Assembly (NCBI RefSeq): GCF_028553725.1
Contig: NZ_CP067124.1
Location: 1,498,001-1,562,000, forward strand
DNA: 64,000 nucleotides
Reading direction: 5' to 3'
Source: Paracoccus alcaliphilus
GTDB lineage: Bacteria > Pseudomonadota > Alphaproteobacteria > Rhodobacterales > Rhodobacteraceae
This document shows positions 17,993 to 27,099 of the stretch, piece by piece (position 1 is the stretch's first letter; each line of letters begins with the position of its first letter). Position numbers and translations under genes: made by a program. Below the pieces are notes generated by a model that saw nothing but the letters and a program-made list of their open reading frames with translations, was not told the origin of the DNA and did no database searches.

Positions 17993-18937
17993 TCAGGGCA
18001 GGACGGCGAGCCAGAACCAGATGGTGACGATCGAGAAGGCGGTGCCGACCAGAACCGATGAGGCGGCGACCCGCTTGGCTCGGCCATAGATATTGGCGAA
18101 GAGATAGGCGTTCACGCCCGGCGCCATTGCCGCCGTCACCACCGAGGAACGGATGCCCGCGATATCAAGCCCGAAGACCGTTGCCAGTCCCAGCGCGATG
18201 GCGGGGTGGATCAGCAGCGAGCAGATGCAGCACATCAGGATCGTCGCCATGTCGCCTTCGGGGCGATAGCGCACCAGCACGCCGCCAAGGCCAAAGAGGG
18301 CGGCGGGCAGGGCGGCGCGGGTGATCATGTCGACCGCCGCCCAGAAACCGTTCGGCAGGCTGAGACCGGCGCGCAGCAGCAGATTCATGGCCAGCCCGCT
18401 TAGCACGCCGATGACCAGCGGGGTGCGCAACACGCCGGTCAGCGCGCGCAGCGCGATCCTGCCGATGGAAAGGTTGCTGCCGCGGGCGCGGGTGAACTCC
18501 ATCGCGGTGATGCCGAAGGTATAGAAGAACGGCGAATGCAGCGCGATGATCACCCAGTTTCCGTCCAGCGCGTCGGGACCATAGGCGCGCTCGGTGATCG
18601 GGACGCCCAGCAGCAACGTGTTCGAGAACAGGCAGACGAAGCCGATGGCGACGCAATCCTCGGGCGGGCGTTTGAAGAGGAACCGCGCCCCCGCCCAGCC
18701 CAGAAGATAGCTGGCAAGTGCCCCGCTGTAGAAGGGCAGAAGCAGCGAAGCGCGGAACTGCGTCCCCAGATCCAGCCGCGACATCGAGGCGAAAAGCAGC
18801 GCCGGAACCGCGAAATTCTGGGCGAAATTCATCAGCCCGTCCACGGCGCTTTCGCTGAACCAGCCGCGCCATGTCACGAAATAGCCGAAGCCGAGGATCA
18901 GGAAGACCGGCAGGATGATGTCGAAAAGGGCGTTCAT
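17993..18937 (-). CDS. AEC family (auxin efflux carrier-like) transporter
   Basis: A 314-aa integral membrane protein of the AEC family with about ten hydrophobic segments. It starts MNALFDIILPVFLILGFGYF, the usual N-terminus of bacterial AEC carriers, which are linked to export or exchange of small organic acids such as malate. The substrate is unknown. Its ATG overlaps the stop codon of the MBL hydrolase gene (4 bp). It is the last of six tightly packed minus-strand genes, but its function has no obvious link to the DNA-related genes before it. Confidence 0.88.
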   Translation of the reverse strand: MNALFDIILPVFLILGFGYFVTWRGWFSESAVDGLMNFAQNFAVPALLFASMSRLDLGTQFRASLLLPFYSGALASYLLGWAGARFLFKRPPEDCVAIGFVCLFSNTLLLGVPITERAYGPDALDGNWVIIALHSPFFYTFGITAMEFTRARGSNLSIGRIALRALTGVLRTPLVIGVLSGLAMNLLLRAGLSLPNGFWAAVDMITRAALPAALFGLGGVLVRYRPEGDMATILMCCICSLLIHPAIALGLATVFGLDIAGIRSSVVTAAMAPGVNAYLFANIYGRAKRVAASSVLVGTAFSIVTIWFWLAVLP

Positions 18938-19734
18938 GCGGGGCTTGCCGGGGTCATTATCACCATGCCGTCATGGGCGGGGGCGACGTGATCCGGCGTG
19001 GCGCCCATCACCCAGTCGTAATCCATGTCGATATGCATATTGGTGATGATCCCACGCCTGGATTGCGCGCGCTCGATCCATTCCAGCGTCAGCGCCAGAT
19101 GGGCATGGCTGGGATGCGGGTCGGGTCGCAGGGCGTCGCAGATGAAGACCTCGGCCCCTTCGATCAGCGGCCATGCGGCGTCGGGAATGTCCGAGACATC
19201 GGGCAGATAGACCAGCCCGCCGATGCGAAAGCCAAGCGCGGTGATGTCGCCATGCTCGACGCGGAAGGGCTGGAATGTGATCTCTCCGCCCGGGCCGTCG
19301 ATGGTCACCGGCCCCTCGATCAGCGCCAGATCGCAGATCGGCGGATAGCTGGAGCCTTCGGGCGCGGCAAAGACATAGCCGAAACGGGTGGTCAAAGCCT
19401 CGGCCGTTTGCCGGTCGGCCCAGAGCGGCATCTTGCGCCGGGCGTTATAGACCAGTTGCCGCAAATCGTCGATGCCGTGGACGTGGTCGGCATGGGGATG
19501 GGTATAGATCACCGCATCCAGCGTCGCCACGCCCGCATCCAGCAGTTGCGGCACCAGATCGGGGCCGGTATCGATCAGCACCTGCGTGGTGCCATTTGGC
19601 CCCGGCCTTTCGACCAGAAGCGAGCAGCGGCGACGGCGGTTCTTTGGGTTGGCCGGGTCGCAGGCGCCCCAGCGATCACCCAGTCGCGGCACCCCGCCGG
19701 ACGAGCCGCAGCCGAGAATGGTGCTTCGGATCAT
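18934..19734 (-). CDS. MBL-fold metallo-hydrolase (PhnP/RNase Z-like superfamily)
   Basis: A 266-aa metallo-beta-lactamase-fold hydrolase. The zinc motif is THPHADHVHGIDDL (HxHxDH) near residue 78; a second His is in VEHGDITALGF, the metal Asp in YLPDVSDI, and a terminal His in TNMHIDMDYDW. The GCGSSGGVPRLGD start is typical of the group that includes PhnP-type phosphodiesterases. It is often found directly after tatD in alphaproteobacteria, as here (ATGA overlap); its true substrate is unknown, probably a phosphodiester. Upstream in-frame codons are not family-like, so the start at the overlap was chosen. Confidence 0.88.
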   Translation of the reverse strand: MIRSTILGCGSSGGVPRLGDRWGACDPANPKNRRRRCSLLVERPGPNGTTQVLIDTGPDLVPQLLDAGVATLDAVIYTHPHADHVHGIDDLRQLVYNARRKMPLWADRQTAEALTTRFGYVFAAPEGSSYPPICDLALIEGPVTIDGPGGEITFQPFRVEHGDITALGFRIGGLVYLPDVSDIPDAAWPLIEGAEVFICDALRPDPHPSHAHLALTLEWIERAQSRRGIITNMHIDMDYDWVMGATPDHVAPAHDGMVIMTPASPA

Positions 19735-20540
19735 GCCGTGGCCCCGGCGGCCTTCCAGAACAGGCGGTCGAAATTGTCCGATGTCAGGCGGGCGAATTCG
19801 GCATCGTTCATGCCGAACAGATCCGCGCCGACCCTGGCGGTTTTCGCGACATAGGCGGGCTCGTTGCGTTTGCCGCGATGGGGCGGGGGGGCAAGGAAGG
19901 GACTGTCGGTCTCGATCAGGATGCGGTCGCGGGGGGCGGCGGCAAAGATCTCGCGCAGCTCGGTCGAGCGGGGGAAGGCGGCGATGCCGGACATCGACAG
20001 ATAGAACCCCAGATCCAGCGCCGCGCGGGCCAGATCCGCGCCCGAGGTGAAGCAATGCATCACGCAGGAATAGGCGCCGGCGCGATATTCCTCGGACAGG
20101 ATGCGGGCCATGTCGTCATCGGCGTTGCGGGCATGAATGATCAGTGGCAGGCGGGTGCGGCGCGCGGCCTCGATATGGATGCGCAGGCTGTCCTGCTGGG
20201 CGCGCGCACTGTCGGCGGTATAGTGGTAATCCAGCCCGGTTTCGCCGATGCCGACGAATTTCGGATGCCCGGCCAGCGCGACCAGTTCCTCGACCGTGGC
20301 CATGGGTTCGTCGGCGACGCTCATCGGGTGGGTGCCGGCGGCATAGAACACGCCGTCAAAACGATCGGCCAATGCGCGGACCTGCGGTTCCAGCCGCAGT
20401 TTCGTGCAGATCGTGACCATGCGGGTGACCCCGGCGGCGCGGGCGCGGGCGATCAGGTCGTCATGTTCGCCGTCGAAATCGGGGAAATCCAGATGACAAT
20501 GGCTGTCAACGATCGGGGCAGGCGATCCCGTATGGGTCAT
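19731..20540 (-). CDS. tatD: TatD family DNase/hydrolase
   Basis: A 269-aa TIM-barrel metal-dependent hydrolase of the TatD/YcfH family; known members act as 3'-5' exonucleases, and some as D-aminoacyl-tRNA deacylases. Metal ligands seen: DSHCHLDF (residues 12-19), GIGETGLDY near 100, HARNAD near 137, HCFTSG near 162 and the ETDSPFLAP Asp near 213. It lies 3 bp after holB and overlaps the MBL gene by 4 bp. The order tmk-holB-tatD is widely conserved. Confidence 0.93.
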   Translation of the reverse strand: MTHTGSPAPIVDSHCHLDFPDFDGEHDDLIARARAAGVTRMVTICTKLRLEPQVRALADRFDGVFYAAGTHPMSVADEPMATVEELVALAGHPKFVGIGETGLDYHYTADSARAQQDSLRIHIEAARRTRLPLIIHARNADDDMARILSEEYRAGAYSCVMHCFTSGADLARAALDLGFYLSMSGIAAFPRSTELREIFAAAPRDRILIETDSPFLAPPPHRGKRNEPAYVAKTARVGADLFGMNDAEFARLTSDNFDRLFWKAAGATA

Positions 20541-20543
20541 GGC

Positions 20544-21653
20544 TCAGCTCTTTGCAGGCGGGGCGGATCGGGCGGGTGGCAGATGCGCCAGTTCGACCAG
20601 CATATCCATCACCAGCGCCGAAGGGTCAAGGTTGACCGCCCGGCCCGCGCGCGCCCGCGCCGACAGCCGCGCCTGCGCGTCGGCCCAGTCCCGTGCGGCG
20701 CGGTCATCCGGGGACAGCCGCGCCAGCAACGCGCCTTCGCCCCGCGCGGCCTGTGGCAGGGGGGCGCCCATCAGCCCGGCGCGGGCGGTGCGGGTCAGAA
20801 AGCGGTCCAGCAGCGTGATCGTCAGATCGAACGGATCGCCACCGCTGCCCGCGCGTCCGGCGGCGGCATCGGCCAGCTTGGCGGCGGCCATCCGGTTCAG
20901 CCCCGGCAGGGTGGCGAACAGATCGACGATCTGCTGATAGCGTTCCAGCCCGTTCTGACCCGCCAGTCTCAACGCCTCTCCGACCGAGCCATCCGACAGC
21001 GCGGCCAGTGCTTCGGCATCGTCATCGACGCCCAGCCCGGCCAGCGCCTGCGTCATCTGCGCGGGTGGCAACGGCCCCAGCCGCAGCGTCCGGCAACGCG
21101 ACCGGATCGTCGGCAGCAGCCGTGCGGGTTGGTGCGCGATCAGCAGGATCAGGGCATCTGCGGGCGGTTCCTCCAGCACCTTCAGCAGGGCGTTGGCGGC
21201 GGCGGTGTTCATTTCGTCGGCGGCGTCGATGATGGCGATGCGCCAGCCGCCTTCGGCCGATGAGAGGTGGAAGAAAGACAGCAGGCGGCGGATTTCGTCC
21301 ACCGTGATCTCGGCGCGCAGGCGGCTGGTCTTGTCGTCCCAGGGGCGGCGGATCAGTTGCAGCCGGGGTTCGGACAGGGCGCTGATGCGGCGGGTTTCGG
21401 GCGCGTCGGCGGGAACCGACAGGTCGTGGCTGTCCGATCCCGACAGCAACCAGCGGGCGATGGCCCAGGCCAGCGTCGCCTTGCCGGTTCCGCGCGGGCC
21501 GGTCAGCAGCCAGGCATGATGCAGCCTGCCGCTGCGCGCGGCCTCGGTGAAGGCGGCGATGGCGGGATCCTGTCCGATGATCCGCGAGGTGTGCCGGGGA
21601 TGGGGCGCGCCGGGAACGCGGTCGGGTTCGGGGATGTCGTCGGGCACCGTCAT
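20544..21653 (-). CDS. holB: DNA polymerase III subunit delta'
   Basis: The delta' subunit of the clamp loader, which opens the sliding clamp onto primed DNA. The 369-aa protein has an AAA+ domain with the P-loop-like GPRGTGKAT near residue 52, the IIDAADEMNTAAANALLKVLEE sensor/Walker B region (Asp-Glu changed to Asp-Ala, as usual for delta'), and SRCR as the SRC motif. The C-terminal region is helical. It overlaps tmk by 4 bp (ATGA) and precedes tatD by 3 bp. Confidence 0.93.
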   Translation of the reverse strand: MTVPDDIPEPDRVPGAPHPRHTSRIIGQDPAIAAFTEAARSGRLHHAWLLTGPRGTGKATLAWAIARWLLSGSDSHDLSVPADAPETRRISALSEPRLQLIRRPWDDKTSRLRAEITVDEIRRLLSFFHLSSAEGGWRIAIIDAADEMNTAAANALLKVLEEPPADALILLIAHQPARLLPTIRSRCRTLRLGPLPPAQMTQALAGLGVDDDAEALAALSDGSVGEALRLAGQNGLERYQQIVDLFATLPGLNRMAAAKLADAAAGRAGSGGDPFDLTITLLDRFLTRTARAGLMGAPLPQAARGEGALLARLSPDDRAARDWADAQARLSARARAGRAVNLDPSALVMDMLVELAHLPPARSAPPAKS

Positions 21654-22246
21654 AGCGCGTCACGGATCCGGGCGGCGACCTGATCGGCGCTGCCGCTGCC
21701 ATCGATCAGCCGCACGCGGTCGGGATATTCGCGGGCCAGCGCGTGAAAGCCCTGCGCCAGCCGTTGCTGAAAGCCGAGGCCGAAGCTCTCGAAACGATCC
21801 TCGGTCCCGCCACGCGCATTGCCACGGGCCAGCGCGGTGGCCGGGTCGATCTCGATGACGAAGGTCAGGTCGGGTTCGACCCCGATCATCAGCTGATGCA
21901 GCCGGTCCACCAGTGGGCGCAGATCGCCGCGCGCGGCACCCTGATAAACGCGGGTGGAATCGGCGAAACGGTCCGAGACGACGACCTTTCCGGCCTGAAG
22001 CGCCGGGCGGATGGTCCGTTCCAGATGGTCGCGGCGGGCGGCGGTGAACAGCAGCGATTCGGTCTCGGGCGACCAGCGTTCGCCCGCACCCTCGACCAGC
22101 AGGCGGCGGATTTCCTCGGCGCCGGGACTGCCGCCGGGTTCGCGGGTCAGCACCACCTCGCGGCCCGCCGCGCGCAGGTGATCCGCCAGACGCGCCGCCT
22201 GAGTGGACTTGCCGCAGCCGTCGATGCCTTCAAAGCTGACGAACAT
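21650..22246 (-). CDS. tmk: dTMP kinase
   Basis: Phosphorylates dTMP to dTDP, required for dTTP synthesis. A standard-length 198-aa protein with the P-loop FEGIDGCGKSTQAARL at residues 4-19, the DR motif in VVSDRFADST near 91, and a lid region near 145 (GGTEDRFE). Its ATG overlaps the stop codon of the carboxypeptidase gene by one base, and its stop codon overlaps holB. Thymidine kinase (tdk) is encoded just upstream of the cluster, so de novo and salvage steps of dTTP supply lie together. Confidence 0.95.
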   Translation of the reverse strand: MFVSFEGIDGCGKSTQAARLADHLRAAGREVVLTREPGGSPGAEEIRRLLVEGAGERWSPETESLLFTAARRDHLERTIRPALQAGKVVVSDRFADSTRVYQGAARGDLRPLVDRLHQLMIGVEPDLTFVIEIDPATALARGNARGGTEDRFESFGLGFQQRLAQGFHALAREYPDRVRLIDGSGSADQVAARIRDAL

Positions 22247-23391
22247 CAGCTGCCCGCAGCCTCCATCGCCTTGTGGCCCAGCCGCAGGACCGCGCCCTTG
22301 ATCCGACCCAGAAAATTCGCCTCGGGCACATCGGCATTGGCGACCAGCGGTGTCACCGCCTCGCGCGTGCCGGGGATGCTGACAACCAGACGGCCAAGCG
22401 GCTGACCTTCGGTGATGGGCGCGGGCAGGGGGCTGTCATAGACTGCCTCGACCGTGACCTGATCTTCGGCCCCGGCAGGCAGCAGGACCCGCACCCCTTG
22501 CTGCGTGGTCAGGCCAACATGCGAACGGGTGCCCAGCCAGACCGGCGCCTCGACCACGGTTTCGCCTGCCGGAACAAGGGTTTTCATCGAGAACTGGCGA
22601 AAGGCCCAGTTCAGGATACGCTCTGATTCCTCGGCCCGGGCGGTTTCCGAGGACAGGCCGCTGATCGCAAAGATCACCCGCCGGTCATCCTGCACCGCCG
22701 AGCCGACAAGGCCATAGCCGGCCTCTTGCGTGTGGCCGGTCTTCAGCCCGTCGGCGCCGATGCCCAGACGCAGGATCGGGTTGCGGTTGAAGCGGTTCGA
22801 GGGCACCCGGTCGCCATAGCGGTATTCGGTCAGGGCGAAATCGCCGTAATACTGGGGGAAATCCTCGATCAGGCGCAGCGCGACCATGCCCATATCCTCG
22901 GCCGACATGCGGTGTTCGGGGTCGGGCCAGCCGGTCGAATTGCGAAAGACCGAATGTTTCAGCCCCATCTGGCGGCCGCGTTCGGTCATCTGGCGGGCAA
23001 ATGCCTCTTCGGTGCCGGCCAGATGTTCGGCCACGACGACGCAGGCGTCATTGCCCGACAGCACGATGATGCCCTTGATCAGCTCATCCACGGTGGGTGT
23101 GTCGCGCGGTTCCAGAAACATCTTCGAGCCGCCCATGCGCCACGCCTTGGTCGAGACCGGCAGCGTGTCATCCAATGAGAGCCGCCCGTTCTCGACCGCC
23201 TCGAACAGCATATACAGTGTCATCAGCTTGGACATCGAGGCCGGGGGAATCGGCTCATCGGCGTTCTTTTCCAGCAGCACGGTCCCGGTCCCGACATCAT
23301 AGACCCATGCCGAGGTCGCATTGGTTTCGAAAGCATGGGCCTGCGCGGCCAGACCGAAGACCGCAACAAGCCGAAGCAGGATCATGCGCAT
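22246..23391 (-). CDS. D-alanyl-D-alanine carboxypeptidase (penicillin-binding protein, S11 family)
   Basis: A periplasmic DD-carboxypeptidase that trims the terminal D-Ala of peptidoglycan stem peptides (DacA/DacC type). From the chosen start it is 381 aa: signal peptide MRMILLRLVAVFGLAAQAHA, then FETNATSAWVYD. The active-site motifs are SMSK (SxxK, near 53), SGN (near 110) and KTGHT (near 216); a PBP5 C-terminal beta domain follows, with an amphipathic end (IKGAVLRLGHKAMEAA). AAGGAA lies 6 nt before the chosen ATG. It is the first gene of the tmk-holB cluster, overlapping tmk by one base. Confidence 0.92.
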   Translation of the reverse strand: MRMILLRLVAVFGLAAQAHAFETNATSAWVYDVGTGTVLLEKNADEPIPPASMSKLMTLYMLFEAVENGRLSLDDTLPVSTKAWRMGGSKMFLEPRDTPTVDELIKGIIVLSGNDACVVVAEHLAGTEEAFARQMTERGRQMGLKHSVFRNSTGWPDPEHRMSAEDMGMVALRLIEDFPQYYGDFALTEYRYGDRVPSNRFNRNPILRLGIGADGLKTGHTQEAGYGLVGSAVQDDRRVIFAISGLSSETARAEESERILNWAFRQFSMKTLVPAGETVVEAPVWLGTRSHVGLTTQQGVRVLLPAGAEDQVTVEAVYDSPLPAPITEGQPLGRLVVSIPGTREAVTPLVANADVPEANFLGRIKGAVLRLGHKAMEAAGS

Positions 23392-23485
23392 TTGAATTTC
23401 CTTGCCGTTTGCCCCGATGGTTACAGTATGGCCATATCGCAGGCAACGCATTGCCCGTCACCGGAACAGCGTTAACGCGAATTTG

Positions 23486-24073
23486 TCAACAAATGGTTGA
23501 CGGATCGCCGACCGCTTCGCGCCAGTGGCGGCGGCACAGCGAGATATAGGTCTCATTGCCGCCGACCTGCACCTGCTGGCCCTTGGTGATCGCACGGCCC
23601 TGTTCATCGCGCCGGATCACCATCGTCGCCTTGCGCCCGCAATGGCAGATGGTGCGCACCTCGCGCAGGTCATCTGCCAGCGCCAGCAGCGCGGCCGAGC
23701 CGGGAAACAGCTCTCCGCGGAAATCGACGCGCAGGCCATAGCACATCACCGGAATGCCCACATCGTCGGCCACACGCGCCAGCTGCCAGACCTGGTCACG
23801 GGTCAGGAACTGCGCCTCGTCCACGAAGATGCAGGCGCAGTCGCGACCCTTGTCCGCGATCAGGGCGAACAGATCGTCGGTATCGGCAAAGACCAGCGCC
23901 GCGTCCGAGATGCCGATGCGGCTGGCGATCCGGCCCGCCCCGGCGCGATTGTCCAGTGCGGCGGTCAGCAGCAGGGTCTGCATCCCGCGCTCACGATAGT
24001 TATAGGATGCCTGCAACAGCAGCGTGCTTTTGCCCGCATTCATCGTCGAATAGTGGAAATAGAGCTTGGCCAT
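23486..24073 (-). CDS. tdk: Thymidine kinase
   Basis: Salvage enzyme that phosphorylates thymidine (type II, TK1-like), 195 aa. The P-loop is MNAGKSTLLLQ near residue 10, the Walker B/catalytic region IFVDEAQFL near 83, and the lasso-loop zinc site ICHCGRK...CRRHW near 145 and 184. The start is MAKLYFHYST; the open frame upstream is not family-like. It is separated from the carboxypeptidase gene by about 95 bp and is divergent from the Bcr/CflA transporter. Confidence 0.94.
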   Translation of the reverse strand: MAKLYFHYSTMNAGKSTLLLQASYNYRERGMQTLLLTAALDNRAGAGRIASRIGISDAALVFADTDDLFALIADKGRDCACIFVDEAQFLTRDQVWQLARVADDVGIPVMCYGLRVDFRGELFPGSAALLALADDLREVRTICHCGRKATMVIRRDEQGRAITKGQQVQVGGNETYISLCRRHWREAVGDPSTIC

Positions 24074-24258
24074 GCAGGCGCAATAACCGCGCCCCGGTTT
24101 CGTCGCAAGACCGGTCGCAAGGCGGGTTTTGGCCGATGGCGCAGGGAAAGGTTGCGACGAAGGGCGGATTGTGGCAAAGGACCGGTCCGGCGGAGGCAAC
24201 ATCCCTTGATGCGCGATTTTGCGCGGCCTTTTCCCATATCATTCTGACAGGTTTTCCG

Positions 24259-25449
24259 ATGCGCGACCCATTGTTCCGCATGGCCCTGATTCTGGGCCTT
24301 CTTTCCGCCGTCGGTCCCTTTGCGATCGACATGTATCTGCCCGCGCTGCCCGATGTGGCGGCCGATCTGGACACGTCCGAGGCGCGGGCGGCACTGACGC
24401 TGACTTCTTATTTCATCGCCTTCGGTCTGGCGCAGATGGTCTATGGCCCGATGTCGGATGCCGTCGGGCGCAAGCTGCCGCTGCTGCTGGGGGTGGGCGT
24501 CTTTCTGGCAGCAACCGTGGCTTCGGCCCTGGCGCCCACCATCGGCTGGCTGATCGCGGCCCGCGCGGTGCAGGGCTTTGGTGCCGCCACGCTGATGGTG
24601 GTGCCGCGTGCCGTCATCCGCGACATGGCCACCGGGCCGGATGCGGCAAGGATGATGGCGGCGATCATGATCGTCATCTCGGTCTCGCCCATGCTGGCGC
24701 CGCTGAGCGGGGCGCTGATCATGGCCTGGGGCGGCTGGCGAGAGATCTTTGCCGTGCTGGGCCTTGCCACGCTGGTCAGTCTGGCGCTGATCGTCTTTGC
24801 GCTGCCCGAAACCCTGCCGCCCGCCCGCCGTCAGCCGGTGCGGCTGGCACCGATGCTGACCGGCGCGCGCCGCCTTCTGGGCGACCGGCGCTTCATGGGG
24901 CTGACGATGATCGGCGGCTTTGCCATGTCCAGCTTCTTCGTCTTTCTGGCGACGGCCAGCTTTGTCTATACCCGCCAGTACGGCCTCAGCCCGACCGGCT
25001 TTTCGCTAGCCTTCGCGATCAATGCGATCGGGTTCTTCTCGGCCTCGCAGATGGCGGGACGGCTGGCGCAGAGCTTCGGGATGGAGAGGGTGATCTCATT
25101 GGCGATCACCGGCTTTCTGGCGATGACGCTGCTGTTGTCGCTGGTGGTGCTGGGCGGGTTCGATGCCTTGCCGGTCGTGGTGGCGGGGCTGTTCATGGCC
25201 AACGCGGCACTGGGGCTGGTGATGCCGACGACGATGGTCATGTCGCTGGACCCGCATCCCGATATCGCCGGGCTGGCCTCTTCTCTGGGTGGCACGATCC
25301 AGATGCTGACCGGGGCGGCGATGATCGGGGTGACCAGCCCGTTCATCGACAACAGCAGCGCGACGATGGTTCCGGCCATCGCGCTGTGCGCGGCGCTGGC
25401 ATGGCTGGCGGCGGTGTTGTCGCTGCCGCGCCTGCGGTTGCTGGCCTGA
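24259..25449 (+). CDS. Bcr/CflA-family MFS drug efflux transporter
   Basis: A 396-aa, twelve-helix major facilitator of the Bcr/CflA (DHA1) group, which exports drugs such as bicyclomycin or chloramphenicol, and sometimes metabolites, with protons. It has GPFAIDMYLPALPDVAADL at residues 19-37, the family signature, the motif A loop YGPMSDAVGRK near 62-72, and the RAVQGFGAA motif near 103. The start at MRDPLFRM is where similarity begins; the ribosome binding site is weak (CAGG). A strong terminator follows. The substrate is unknown. Confidence 0.9.
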   Translation: MRDPLFRMALILGLLSAVGPFAIDMYLPALPDVAADLDTSEARAALTLTSYFIAFGLAQMVYGPMSDAVGRKLPLLLGVGVFLAATVASALAPTIGWLIAARAVQGFGAATLMVVPRAVIRDMATGPDAARMMAAIMIVISVSPMLAPLSGALIMAWGGWREIFAVLGLATLVSLALIVFALPETLPPARRQPVRLAPMLTGARRLLGDRRFMGLTMIGGFAMSSFFVFLATASFVYTRQYGLSPTGFSLAFAINAIGFFSASQMAGRLAQSFGMERVISLAITGFLAMTLLLSLVVLGGFDALPVVVAGLFMANAALGLVMPTTMVMSLDPHPDIAGLASSLGGTIQMLTGAAMIGVTSPFIDNSSATMVPAIALCAALAWLAAVLSLPRLRLLA

Positions 25450-25467
25450 CATTGCCCGCCGGATGAA

Positions 25468-25497
25468 AAAGGGCCGCGGATGATCCCGCGGCCCTTT
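25468..25497. terminator. Bidirectional rho-independent terminator
   Basis: 12-bp perfect stem AAAGGGCCGCGG / CCGCGGCCCTTT with loop ATGATC, between the convergent transporter and rhlE genes. The A/T ends give a U-run in both directions. Confidence 0.85.
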
Positions 25498-25517
25498 CCT
25501 GTTCTGACAGCCCGCGC

Positions 25518-26879
25518 TTATGCGTTCGAGCGTTGCCCCGCAGGTTTGCGCGAGGGGCGCCGCGCCGGGCGGGCATTGCCGCCATTGGGGCGGGCAGGCC
25601 GGCCCTTGGCCGCACGAGAGGACGTTGCCTGCGCCGGCGGCGCCTCGCCCCCGATCACCGGGATCGAGGTCTTCATCGTCTTTTCGATGGCGCGCAGCTC
25701 GTCGATTTCAGCCGGGGCGCAGAAGGCGACGGCACGGCCGTCACGTCCGGCACGCGCGGTGCGACCGATGCGGTGGATATAGTTGTCCGGCACGTTCGGC
25801 AGGTCATAGTTATAGACATGCGCGACCTCGGGGATATCCAGCCCGCGCGCGGCGACATCGGTCGCAACCAACACCTGCGTCTGACCCTTGCGGAAGGCCT
25901 CCAGCGCGCGTTCACGCTGACCCTGGCTTTTGTTGCCGTGGATCGCGGCGACCGAAAAGCCCCACTTTTCCAGCAACCGCGCCAGCTTGTCCGAACCATG
26001 CTTGGTGCGGCCAAAGACGATCGCCAGTTCGCCGATATGTTTCGACAGATATTCGGCCAGCAGCGTCGCCTTGTCGCCCTGACTGACGAAATGCACGCCC
26101 TGGTCGATCTTTTTCGCGGCCTGACCCGGAGGGTTCACGGCGACCCGGACCGGATTGGTCAGATAGGTCGCGGCCAGTTCCTCCATCAGCTTCGGCATGG
26201 TGGCCGAAAACAGCAGTGTCTGGCGCTGTTTCGGCAACATCTTCGCGATCCGGCGCAGCGCGTGGATAAAGCCGATGTCCAGCATCTGGTCGGCCTCGTC
26301 CAGCACCAGATAGGTGGTCTCGCGCAGGTCAATGGCACGGCGCTCGATCAGGTCGATCAGGCGGCCGGGCGTGGCGATCAGCACATCCACGCCGCGCGAC
26401 AGCCGCTCGGTCTGGACGTTGATCGAGGCACCGCCCACCACGCGATAGGACCGGATCGGCGTGCCTTCGGCATAGGCTTCGATATTGGTGGCGATCTGCG
26501 TCGCCAGTTCCCGCGTCGGCGCAAGGATCAGCGCGCGGCAGGTCTTGGGGTCGGGCTTCTTGCCGTATTTGATCAGCCGGGTCAGCATCGGCAGCCCGAA
26601 AGCTGCGGTCTTGCCGGTGCCGGTCTGGGCAAGGCCCATCACGTCGCGGCCTTCGACCACGGCGGGGATGCCCTGCTCTTGAATCGGCGTCGGCCGGGTC
26701 AGGCCCATGGCGGCAATATTGGCGTTGATGCGATGGTCGATCCCCATATCCGCGAACGGCCCGGTGGCCAAAGGTTCGCGCGCCGGTGCGTTGCGTCCGG
26801 CATTGGGCGAGAAATGCGACTGGGCCGGGCGCGGGGAATTGCCGTCACGGAAACGGCGGGGACGTTTATTGTTATCCAT
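25518..26879 (-). CDS. rhlE: DEAD-box ATP-dependent RNA helicase, RhlE-type
   Basis: A 453-aa RNA helicase for RNA unwinding in ribosome assembly, mRNA decay or cold response. Motifs in order: Q motif with PTPIQEQGIP (63-72), AQTGTGKT (84-91), PTREL (121-125), TPGR (170-173), DEAD (194-197), SAT (225-227) and HRIGRTARAG near 355. Basic, disordered ends (NNKRPRRFRDGN at the start, RPARRPSRKPAGQ at the end) probably bind RNA. A 220-bp region with no other gene precedes it and may include a long 5' UTR, as often seen for cold-inducible helicases, but no cold-box was recognised. Confidence 0.94.
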   Translation of the reverse strand: MDNNKRPRRFRDGNSPRPAQSHFSPNAGRNAPAREPLATGPFADMGIDHRINANIAAMGLTRPTPIQEQGIPAVVEGRDVMGLAQTGTGKTAAFGLPMLTRLIKYGKKPDPKTCRALILAPTRELATQIATNIEAYAEGTPIRSYRVVGGASINVQTERLSRGVDVLIATPGRLIDLIERRAIDLRETTYLVLDEADQMLDIGFIHALRRIAKMLPKQRQTLLFSATMPKLMEELAATYLTNPVRVAVNPPGQAAKKIDQGVHFVSQGDKATLLAEYLSKHIGELAIVFGRTKHGSDKLARLLEKWGFSVAAIHGNKSQGQRERALEAFRKGQTQVLVATDVAARGLDIPEVAHVYNYDLPNVPDNYIHRIGRTARAGRDGRAVAFCAPAEIDELRAIEKTMKTSIPVIGGEAPPAQATSSRAAKGRPARPNGGNARPARRPSRKPAGQRSNA

Positions 26880-27099
26880 AATGTCTTTTCATTCCGGCAT
26901 CCCCGTATCGGATGCAGGATCGGGCCGCGCTGATGCGCGACGAATGGCAGGGGTGCGGGCGTGATACAGGTGCCCGCTGCCTCCCCGCGTGAATGGGAAA
27001 CTGATGAATTCAGGGGTCGGGCCGTTGGCGATTGGAACGCGGCTGCTCACGCGGCAGCAGGCATCGACCAGTGCCAGATGGGCTGTTGCGGCGGGAAAG

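Noticed and set aside
23470..23500. Possible second CtrA box near GTTAACGCGAATTTGTCAAC
   Set aside because: The second half is GTCAAC, not TTAA, at the needed spacing, so it does not meet the consensus.
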